Source: Anaerolineae bacterium (GTDB lineage Bacteria; Chloroflexota; Anaerolineae; B4-G1; SLSP01). From it: 64,000 nt of DNA. Every line of letters begins with the position of its first letter. Within the stretch, counting starts at the first letter, position 1. Position numbers and translations under genes: made by a program. Positions 52,196-61,000 of the stretch are shown here, piece by piece. Below the pieces are notes generated by a model, which saw only the letters and a program-made list of their open reading frames with translations, had not been told where the DNA came from and did no database searches. The stretch is taken from positions 1 to 64,000 of the forward strand of contig JAFGFI010000206.1 of the NCBI GenBank assembly GCA_016931185.1. Direction: 5' to 3'.

Positions 52196-53626
52196 CTAAC
52201 ACGTCACTTCCGGGAAAATCTTCCCCGGATTCAGCACCTCATTCGGATCGAAAACGGCCTTGATGCGGCGCTGGAGTGCGATCAGAGTGGGGGACATAAT
52301 GAGCGGCATAAACTCGCGGCGTTTGAAGCCGATGCCATGTTCGCCGCTGAGCGTGCCCCCCAACCGGGAAACGACGGTGTAGAGATCGCGCAAAATCGCG
52401 TGTTCTTGTTCCGGCCACTCGTCCAGGGGGGTATCGGGATGTTTCACGAGAGTAGCATGCAGGTTACCGTCACCCGCGTGCCCGTAGCAAGGGATGGTGA
52501 CATTGTACCTCTCCGACAACCGCTCAAGTTCGGGCATCAGATCGGGAATTTGAGCAAAGGGCAGTACAATGTCCTCAAGGCTCTGCACCGGGCTGTAGAC
52601 TTTGAACGCTTCTGCAATATTGCGCCGCACAGACCAGACGCGCTCCTGGGTCGTGGCATTGTCGGCCACATAAACCTCAATCGCGCCATTTTGCATACAG
52701 AGTTCGCCAATGGTCTCATATTCCTGCTCAATCTGGGCTTCATTGTTACCATCCACCTCGATAAGCAACATTGCGCCCGCCTCCTCGTAAGGTAGTTCCT
52801 CATTGAGATACTTGCACGTCGTCTGCACTGAGAGCCTATCCATGAACTCAATAGCGGTGGGGATGATACGCCCATTGGTCATAATCTCCGGTACCATCGC
52901 CATCGCGGAGGCAACATCCCTAAAAAGCACCAACAAATCCACTTTGGTAGTGGGCAGCGGCAACAGCTTGAGAATAATCCTGGTGAAGATACCCAGTGTG
53001 CCTTCCGAGCCGACCATCAGTTGCAACAAGTTATAACCCGTCACATCTTTGACGAGCTTACCGCCCAATTGCACAATTTCACTGGTGGGAAGCACTACCT
53101 CCAGTCCCATCACATAGCGGCCGGTGACACCATACTTGATTGCCTTGCCTCCTCCCGCGTTTTCGGCGACATTGCCACCGATGAAACATGTCTCCACGCT
53201 CATTGGATAGCCGGCATAAAACAACCCCTCTTCCTTCAGAATTTCATTGATTTGATTGGTCACGACGCCCGGCTCCACGATAACCACCATATTGTCACGG
53301 TCGACCTCTAAAATGCGATTCATGCGTTCTACAGAGAGCAGGATACCGCCATAGACAGGGACCGCGCCGCCGGATAATCCCGATCCCGCGCCGCGCGGGG
53401 TGACGGGAATGCACTCGCGATTGGCGAGCTGCATAATGGCAGCGATCTCCTCTGCGCTGGCGGGTTTCACTACCACGTCAGGCATACGTATAAAGCACGT
53501 ATCTGCTACTTCATCGTGAGAATAGGCCTCCATCTTCTCCGGATCATCAAAAATTACATTCCTTTCCCCAACAATACTTTGCAATTCTGCAACAATCCCA
53601 GGTGTTACAGGTTGATAATTTATCAT
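52196..53626 (-). CDS. FAD-linked oxidase, glycolate/lactate dehydrogenase GlcD type
   Basis: From ATG 53626 (GGAG just upstream; ATG 53647 is possible) the protein has 476 residues. It has the FAD-binding type 4 domain (PVTPRGAGSGLSGG, VGSEGTLGIFTRI, FIGGNVAENAGGG) and the C-terminal HAGDGNLHATLV and SGEHGIGFKRREFM. Such enzymes oxidise 2-hydroxyacids, often passing electrons to EtfAB. It lies just after an etfA gene on the same strand, so an Etf-linked dehydrogenase is likely. Whether the substrate is lactate or glycolate is not decided. Confidence 0.9.
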   Translation of the reverse strand: MINYQPVTPGIVAELQSIVGERNVIFDDPEKMEAYSHDEVADTCFIRMPDVVVKPASAEEIAAIMQLANRECIPVTPRGAGSGLSGGAVPVYGGILLSVERMNRILEVDRDNMVVIVEPGVVTNQINEILKEEGLFYAGYPMSVETCFIGGNVAENAGGGKAIKYGVTGRYVMGLEVVLPTSEIVQLGGKLVKDVTGYNLLQLMVGSEGTLGIFTRIILKLLPLPTTKVDLLVLFRDVASAMAMVPEIMTNGRIIPTAIEFMDRLSVQTTCKYLNEELPYEEAGAMLLIEVDGNNEAQIEQEYETIGELCMQNGAIEVYVADNATTQERVWSVRRNIAEAFKVYSPVQSLEDIVLPFAQIPDLMPELERLSERYNVTIPCYGHAGDGNLHATLVKHPDTPLDEWPEQEHAILRDLYTVVSRLGGTLSGEHGIGFKRREFMPLIMSPTLIALQRRIKAVFDPNEVLNPGKIFPEVTC

Positions 53627-53658
53627 TCTCAGTTCTCCATGTCTCAATGCTTGACGCT

Positions 53659-54669
53659 CTAATCTTTCTCCCCAAGTTTCTCCAAAATCGCCGGCACCAC
53701 CTCAAACACATCTCCCACAATACCCAGATCGGCGACCTGGAAAATCGGCGCGTCGGGGTCATTGTTGATGGCAATGATATTTTCTGCCGTCTGCATCCCG
53801 GCCAGGTGCTGGATCGCACCGGAGACGCCGCAGGCGATATAGAGTTTAGGGGCAACGGTTTTGCCGCTCAGCCCGATCTGGCGCGGATATGTCTGCCAGC
53901 CGCGATCTACGGCCACACGCGATGCGCCTACACTTCCCCCGAATACGCCGGCAAGATCGGATAGCAATGCGAAGTGTTCACCCTTTTTCATTCCCCGTCC
54001 CCCGGCCACAATAGTCTCCGCATCTTCGATAGCATCTTGGGATACGTCCGGCTCAAAGCCCTCAAAACGCACCCGCGAGATCAACAACGTTTCGGGTATG
54101 TCCACCTTCACAATTTCGCCGGTGCGATCCGGATCATGAGGGGCGGGAGGCATAGACTTGGGACGTACGGTCGCCATCTGCGGGCGGGCCTCCGGCGTCT
54201 TGATGGTTGCCAGAATATTACCACCGATGGCGGGGCGCGTCTGGAGTAAATTCCCAGTTTCCGGGTCAATGTCCAGTCCGGTACAATCCGCCGTTAATCC
54301 GGCATGCATCTTCATCGAAACGTAGGGCATCACCGTGCGTCCCGACGTGGTGGCGGCAGCGATCAGGACTTCGGGATGGTAGGTTTCAATGAGATAAATA
54401 AGTATATTCGCGTAAGGATCCACCAGGAAATGCGTCAACACAGGATGCTGCACCACATAGACGCGGTCCGCGCCACGCTTCAATAACTCCTCAAGTTCTG
54501 TATCAGGGATGTTGTACCCCAACACTACCGAACAGAGCCGGCATACCTGACCATCTACTTGCGCGCGCGCATCTGCTAACGCCCGCCCGCGTGTCAACAA
54601 CTCATACGAGACGGTATGTAGCTTGCCATCTTTCTGCTCGGCTAATGTCCAAATATCGGTCCATTCCAT
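53659..54669 (-). CDS. etfA: Electron transfer flavoprotein alpha subunit (EtfA)
   Basis: This 336-residue protein has the EtfA N-terminal half and the FAD-binding C-terminus: [57 protein letters not shown] and [20 protein letters not shown]. EtfA works with EtfB to carry electrons from dehydrogenases. No etfB is present here although the two are normally adjacent. AGGAG precedes the ATG. It is followed by the GlcD-like gene with 32 bp between. Confidence 0.93.
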   Translation of the reverse strand: MEWTDIWTLAEQKDGKLHTVSYELLTRGRALADARAQVDGQVCRLCSVVLGYNIPDTELEELLKRGADRVYVVQHPVLTHFLVDPYANILIYLIETYHPEVLIAAATTSGRTVMPYVSMKMHAGLTADCTGLDIDPETGNLLQTRPAIGGNILATIKTPEARPQMATVRPKSMPPAPHDPDRTGEIVKVDIPETLLISRVRFEGFEPDVSQDAIEDAETIVAGGRGMKKGEHFALLSDLAGVFGGSVGASRVAVDRGWQTYPRQIGLSGKTVAPKLYIACGVSGAIQHLAGMQTAENIIAINNDPDAPIFQVADLGIVGDVFEVVPAILEKLGEKD

Positions 54670-54750
54670 ATATGTTCTCCTAACTATTAACTATAAGCTC
54701 CTGCCTGCTCAACAAAAGATCGGGCGAAGCACTGTTCATAGACACCAGGT

Positions 54751-55494
54751 TTACTTTCCTTTGCTAAACGAATAATGAATCACGTCTTTAGGACATATAT
54801 CCACACACGATCCACAAAGCACACATTCACTATGCTCCATTGTACCTTTTTGCACCATCTCATTGACGTCGAGACCCATTGGACAGTTTTGAGTACATTT
54901 CTTGCAGTTGATACACTTGCTTGTTTCGGCCTTGAGTCGCAACGCGGGCCAACCTACAAGATTACGCAACTTACGGCCCAAGATCATAAAGGGCGCCATC
55001 CAGCAGATAGTGTGACAGCCTGCCCGCCGTCCCACCAAAGCTGACAGAATCAGAAACGTGCCGGTAACAATGTAGTAGATGAGGTACTTTTGAGGTTCAT
55101 CTACCGAAATGCCGCTCTCTGTGAGGTGAAAAAAGTTTATCTTGTGATACCCCCCCGCCCTAACGACCATGGTCACAATGATAGTAAGCCACGGAATCCA
55201 TATTAACCACTTAATCCAGTCCGCTTTACCGCGCACAGGTTTGTTGTTGATGACGAAGCATATCTCCCCCAGACCGGCAGCCGGACAGACCCACCCGCAC
55301 CACAACCGTCCTACAACAAGCGCGGCAAGAAATTGTAGGCCAAATACAATCAGACTGCCGTTGACAATTCCCTGCGATGCACCATCAATGATAACGTAGG
55401 GGGAAAGATAATTCATAATGACGGGAAAGAGTAAGAGCGAGAGAATAATCAACGTTTTACGAATTTTTTGCCGGGTTACAAGTTTTTGAGTCAT
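54751..55494 (-). CDS. Membrane-bound 4Fe-4S ferredoxin-type protein (NapH-like)
   Basis: This 247-residue protein has about five TM helices with CGWVCPAAGLGE in the NapH/CcoG style and a C-terminal pair of [4Fe-4S] sites (CINCKKCTQNCP and CVLCGSCVDICP). Such proteins move electrons across or along the cytoplasmic membrane. It lies upstream of etfA on the same strand (81-bp gap), so it could feed or drain the Etf/GlcD pair. GGAGG precedes the start. Confidence 0.87.
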   Translation of the reverse strand: MTQKLVTRQKIRKTLIILSLLLFPVIMNYLSPYVIIDGASQGIVNGSLIVFGLQFLAALVVGRLWCGWVCPAAGLGEICFVINNKPVRGKADWIKWLIWIPWLTIIVTMVVRAGGYHKINFFHLTESGISVDEPQKYLIYYIVTGTFLILSALVGRRAGCHTICWMAPFMILGRKLRNLVGWPALRLKAETSKCINCKKCTQNCPMGLDVNEMVQKGTMEHSECVLCGSCVDICPKDVIHYSFSKGK

Positions 55495-55518
55495 AAGACC
55501 TCCGCAGAAAAGATCCCT

Positions 55519-56046
55519 TTACATACTTAACTTATCCGCTAATGTTTCAGCCCACGCGCGAATGGCATTCCAATCCCGGTGGTCGGGAACACTCTCGGCC
55601 ATCGCTTTCGCCGGAATTTTGAATAACGGGAAAAGTCGCTTGAATTCTGGCGTGTCCGTCAAAATCGCGCCCGCGAAGAGTTGCGTATCTACCGGCTCCA
55701 ACGCCGGGGCAGTTTGATGCAGTGTTTTCACATAACCCGCCGCTTGCTCGCGATTTTCTGGTGTATCTTCTGTCACCGCCAGGCAGACAATAAAGTACGC
55801 CACCGGTATCCCTTTCAACTTTTGCGCACTGCGTCTCAAAAAGCGAAGAAGTTCACGCGATATTTTCCCCATGTGAACGGATGCACCCAGAACCACAGCA
55901 TTATAGCTAGTGAGATCTCGTGCTTTCCCTACATGCATAACATCCACCTCAATCCCTTTATCACGCAGGGTGTCCCCAATTGCCTCAGCTACACTGCGGG
56001 TGACTCCCGTCCAGGTTGCGTAGACAATTAAAATCCTGTTTGCCAT
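55519..56046 (-). CDS. Flavodoxin-family protein (HemG-like)
   Basis: This 175-residue protein shows the flavodoxin FMN loop YATWTGVTRSVAEAIG, followed by VVLGASVHMGKISRELLRFLRR. HemG is a menaquinone-dependent protoporphyrinogen oxidase with this fold, but a simple electron-transfer flavodoxin is also possible. GGAGG precedes the ATG. Adjacent upstream of the 4Fe-4S protein with a 24-bp gap, it joins the redox group. Confidence 0.87.
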   Translation of the reverse strand: MANRILIVYATWTGVTRSVAEAIGDTLRDKGIEVDVMHVGKARDLTSYNAVVLGASVHMGKISRELLRFLRRSAQKLKGIPVAYFIVCLAVTEDTPENREQAAGYVKTLHQTAPALEPVDTQLFAGAILTDTPEFKRLFPLFKIPAKAMAESVPDHRDWNAIRAWAETLADKLSM

Positions 56047-56285
56047 TTTTCCCCTCCTTATCTTAACTAAAATCTTACTTCCTTAACTTTCCACCATTTT
56101 GAATTATAATACAGAACTATGGATATATGTATAACTACGATAAGGCTATTGCACTTGACTTGAAGAGCCAGACTTAGATCGCAATTTGATCGTTCTGAGC
56201 AAACCTGTAAAGTGTTGCCATTTGCCGAGACTTCTGTAGTTAATCTTCAGTTTCAATGGGAACCCCGATCACGGCTGCCTAAGAG

Positions 56286-56379
56286 AGATTGGGCCAGTCT
56301 CCAGTGCCAACCCAAGGTCTATAGTTTGAGCTACCGTAGCCTAAATTATACTCAAATCTGCAACAGACTGGCCCAATCT
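56286..56379. repeat. Inverted-repeat element before the first secreted metzincin gene
   Basis: AGATTGGGCCAGTCT (56286-56300) pairs perfectly with 56365-56379. Near the centre lies the palindrome GCTACCGTAGC (56330-56340), and TAGTTTGAG at the centre-left partly pairs with CTCAAATCT. The 94-bp unit could fold as one long stem-loop. The 378-bp region 56047-56424 has no gene. Confidence 0.6.
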
Positions 56380-56424
56380 AGGTAAGGTGGCAACTTGGGT
56401 TAAATATCTGTCGGAGGAATCAAA

Positions 56425-57990
56425 ATGAAATTTAAAAATTATTTACGGATGCAATGGATAACACACAAGTCTGTCACATTGTATGTTGCTGGAGTCATGG
56501 TAATTGCACTGAGTGTCGCATTTTTTTATACTTCTACAGCCAGTGCAAGTGCAATCTACCGTCAATATGAATCGCATATCATTCAGAAATGGCCCTCTTC
56601 CGGACAGCTGGGAATTGGAACAAGTGCTGTTTTTACGGTAACGTGGTCCGCAGGCTGCCAGGCCCCCCCCTCTGAAGCCGTGAATGCACTCAATTATGCT
56701 GCCGGACTTTGGGGAACGTGGATCTCTTCCACCGTGCCCATTGAAGTTATAGTCTGCTGGGCCGATAATACAAGTGGGGGGGATGCACTGGGCTACGGCG
56801 GGCCTTTGGCATATCAATACAATTTCCCTGATGCACCGTGGGTAGGAACTGCTTATCCCATCGCATTGGCGAATGCGTTGAGTGGCCGCGATCTCATGCC
56901 TGGAATTGAGGATATTACGTTAGAATTTGACGCAAGCGTAGCGTGGTCGTTTGCATTGACGCCAACACTGCACGCGCGCGATCTTTCCGCCGGCGAAGAC
57001 TTTGTTACAGTCGCATTACATGAGTTAGCCCACGGCCTGGGTTTCATCGGCAATATGTATGAAAGTTACAGTGTCGGTTTTTGTCGTGATTACTGTCCTA
57101 CACCCTATGATCAACTTGTGGTAGATAGCAGTGGTATTGCACTGCTATCCTATCTCACCCCAGATCCCCGCGAGTTGGGCACACGCCTGGAAGGTGATGC
57201 CAATTTCGGTGGTCTCAACACCATTGCCGCCAATGGGGGGGCCGCAGCTAAACTCTATACACCTAATTCCTGGCTGCCCGGCAGTAGTCTGTCCCATCTT
57301 GATGCAACCACCTACCAATATAGCGAAAATCAGCTCATGACCCCCAGTTATAATGGCATCACGCGCCATCCTGGCGCGGTGACGCTGGCAATATTCCAGG
57401 ATATGGGCTGGCTGCGCGCCGACGGCGTTTCCAATGTAACTACGACGGGGCCATTAGTGATGGGAGTAGGCCATAATGTAACTTTCACCGGAACTTTTGT
57501 GGGATCTGGGAATGCAAGCCTGCCACTTACGTATACCTGGACAACTGCGGACCATGATCCTGTTACACATACCCGTGTGATCGATACAGATATCGTGACG
57601 TTCACCTGGGCCACGCCGGGTGAGAAAAAGGTAACGTTCACGGCCATGGATAGCAAGGGCACATCCACCACGGCCACACGCGCCGCGCTGGTTTATGCTG
57701 TGAATGTGAGTGGCCGGGAACAAGGGGGGATCAACCACGCTTATACCTTTAACGCGACCGTGACCCCCGATAGCGGTGGCTTTCCTGTCACCTATACCTG
57801 GGAGGCGACCGATCAAATGGGGGTCGTTAATCCCGGTCAAGGCACGAGCAATAGCGTGTCCTTCACTTGGACCACACCGGGCACCAAAACCATCACCATC
57901 ACAGCGACTATCGCGGGCGCAACTGCTCGGACAGTCCACGTGATTACCATTGAAAAGTTTGGGGCGTTCCTGCCACTGGTACAGCGATGA
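56425..57990 (+). CDS. Secreted metzincin-like protein with PKD-like domains and LPLVQR end
   Basis: This 521-residue protein has a signal peptide (TM at ~15-35), then a catalytic-type domain with H199-E200-L-A-H203-G-L-G-F, an HExxH motif lacking the usual third His at HxxGxxH, and a Met-containing turn (QLMTPSYNG). Two PKD-like Ig domains follow (residues ~340-505), and it ends in FGAFLPLVQR. GGAGGAATC precedes the ATG. It is a secreted protease candidate, possibly degraded or with another third ligand. Confidence 0.82.
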   Translation: MKFKNYLRMQWITHKSVTLYVAGVMVIALSVAFFYTSTASASAIYRQYESHIIQKWPSSGQLGIGTSAVFTVTWSAGCQAPPSEAVNALNYAAGLWGTWISSTVPIEVIVCWADNTSGGDALGYGGPLAYQYNFPDAPWVGTAYPIALANALSGRDLMPGIEDITLEFDASVAWSFALTPTLHARDLSAGEDFVTVALHELAHGLGFIGNMYESYSVGFCRDYCPTPYDQLVVDSSGIALLSYLTPDPRELGTRLEGDANFGGLNTIAANGGAAAKLYTPNSWLPGSSLSHLDATTYQYSENQLMTPSYNGITRHPGAVTLAIFQDMGWLRADGVSNVTTTGPLVMGVGHNVTFTGTFVGSGNASLPLTYTWTTADHDPVTHTRVIDTDIVTFTWATPGEKKVTFTAMDSKGTSTTATRAALVYAVNVSGREQGGINHAYTFNATVTPDSGGFPVTYTWEATDQMGVVNPGQGTSNSVSFTWTTPGTKTITITATIAGATARTVHVITIEKFGAFLPLVQR

Positions 57991-58053
57991 TAATTTAACC
58001 GCAGATAGAGGCAGCTAGAAGCCATCTTTTAGCAAAAAAGAGGAGTGTTATTG

Positions 58054-61000
58054 ATGAGCAATCGAAGACCATCTATATGGATCATAGCAAGTGTTTTCTT
58101 AATTATTATTGGCGGGCTGGTAGGGTTACCCGGCGCAGCGTCGCAATCTGCCCTGGCACAACCGCTGCGCGAGCCTGATATCCCGGCTGATGAGTTATCT
58201 GTCGCTGGCAGCAGCGACCCCATCTCAATCGTCAAAGATGCTGAAGGTTATACAGTCTGGACCTACGAATACCCCGATGCCTGGTGTGTGATGTACTCCA
58301 GAATCCGCTGGCCCTTTGAACTAGGAGGACAGGATCCGTCAGATCTAAGTGAAACGTCGTTACGGTTAACATTTTCAGAACACCAATACGTCATTGGCCC
58401 GGAGGGAGAGTCGCTTTACACCGACCCGACCTGGGCAGTGGCACTTAATGGCAATCCGGGAGCATGGACTGATGGCAGTTTCACGGGAGATTGGAACATT
58501 ATCGGCGTAATTGGAGCGGAACCCACGTTGGGCTACACAATCTTCGTCGAGCAAGAAATCCCCTTTGATTACACCGAGTTGATTGATGGGGAAAACAACC
58601 TTTGGTTCCAGCAACAAGATTTCTGTGGTTGCGCAGGATTGGCGGATTGCGCCTGCACCTGTTATGAACTGAACAAAATCCAACTGCGCGCGATGGTTAA
58701 ACTGGGCGTCAAGCATGTGTCGCCTGAACCGGATACGCGGAATATTCGTGTCAATCAGCAGCAAGATTCTGATATTCGAGTTCTGTTCACGACACTGGTT
58801 TCAGAGACCACTGTTAATGAGAATACCTTCCAGGTGTATTATCTCGATGCCGAAAAACAACCCGTATATGTCCCCGGTCAGGTGCGCAAACTATCGAATG
58901 TTGAATATAGTTTTGTACCGGACGCGCCGCTCAAAGACGGTGTCCGGTATGAGGCGCGCGTTTGGGGTGAGACGGATGCACTGGGCGAGAATTATAATGA
59001 TTGGATTAAGGATTTAAACGGCGGTCCGCTGGAAACCGGCATGCGCTGGTCATTTTGGACCCTCCCGCAGCTCCAGGTGCGATTAGAACCGGTCCAGGTA
59101 CTCGAAGACGAGGTGCTTATCACGTACAAACCTACCGTGCTACGAGTTTTCTTGTCCAGCGCCAACTTTTATACAGATGTGTGGTACTTGGATGTGTGGC
59201 AAGATATCCAAGTGGATAATATTGAACTAACCTGGAGGTCGCCCTCGGGGGCACATCATGATACGGTATCCTGGCGTACGGGTAGCTCAGATTGGCAATT
59301 TGCGTATGCCCCGAAGACGGCGCTGCGTAAACGGATATATGACAAATTCGAGAAACTGGCCTCACAGGATAGCGTGAACTACTTTGGATTTATGCCGGAA
59401 GAGACCGGTTATTACTGGATCCGTGCAGTGGTCACAGTCCTCGACAACCACGGTGAAAAACAGAGTTTCACGACGCTGGTTACACCGGATGTCATTCAGA
59501 CACGCTGGCTCAATCTCCATTCACGCGCGCTGGCGGTTGGTGCCGATTACGGCAAAACCGGCACAGCGAACTTAAGCGATGTGGTTATGGGAAATCGAAG
59601 TGGTATACAGGCCATTTATCCGGTGCAGAATGTACGGCTGGCGCACGCGGCAAGCGCGATTCCCTATTACGATCCGGTGGCATCATTAGTATGGAGCAAC
59701 GCGCCGGCCGGGGATTACCAACTCGTCAAAGTACTCACAGAGATGAGCGCATTGTGTGCCGCTTCATCAGGTTGTGACTTTATGGTGGGGTATGCACCGG
59801 CGGCCTGGTTGGTTGATATTGGCCTGACTCTGCCAGAATTGGCCTGGAGCGGCGCATTAGTGGAAAACAGCTATGCAGATCTCTACCGTTTCGTTGTCGC
59901 TCACGAAGGGGGGCACTTATATGGCTTCGAGCATGACACCTATCAAGGCGGGCAAGGATACGATGTCCGGAATAGAGCAGATCGTCGCGTCAGTACTGCC
60001 CGGATGGAGCCGCAGACTGCCAAGACACTTAAACAAATCAACAGTTTTATGAACATCGATCCGGTGGAATCGCCCCCGCCGGAACGCTTGTGGATCGAGT
60101 GGCGCAATTATCGTTCCTTGCTTTCCAGGTTTACCACAACTTCTCAGTCGCTCCGCCAAACCACGCTTGCCGACTCACTGTTGTTGGTAACCGGCGCCAT
60201 CACGCCTGCGACGGGTGCAGTGGATCTTGACCCCTGGTACCGACTTGAGCCGGGAGACTGGCAAGAGCCGACACCCGGCCCGTACCGGATCATGTTCCTG
60301 GATGGCGCGGGGCAGGAAATTGCAGGCTATACACACTCGTTCACCGTCGCTACGACCCTTCAGCCGGCCTCAGGCCCAACCCGGCAACTATCTATCAATG
60401 CACCCGCGCCCTTCGCGCTCAAAATCCCCTATCCGGCGACAATGACACGTATCCAAATCCGTCGCAATGCCGATGATGCCCTCCTGGGTGAACGTGTGCT
60501 AAGCACAAGCGCGCCCAGCATCAGTATCACGCTACCAGTCAGTACAACCTGGTCCGGCACACAGACTATCGCCTGGCAGACGGACCCTGACGAGACCCGT
60601 TATTTTGCCGTATTGATCTCCACTGATAATGGCGCGACGTGGGAAGCGCAGGCCATCCATTGGCCCAACACGGTCTATACTATCGAGACGGCCAGTATGC
60701 CCAATAGCACCCAGGCTATGATTCGCGTGATTGCTACAGATGGCCTCAATACAGCCAGTGATACTGCCGGACCGTTCACAATTGATAATCCTCAGGGCGT
60801 GGATTACGTCTCCCCTGTACCGGGGGCGGTATATGTCAACGTGGAGCAACCCCTTTACGCCGGCTTTCGTGATGCGATGGACCCGACCACCTTTCACAGT
60901 GGCACGTTTATGCTATCCGGAGGGCCTTATGGTACTGTCCCCGGTACTGTAAGCTACGATGCTGAAAGCCACGAAGCCACATTTATTCCCAAGACCCGTT

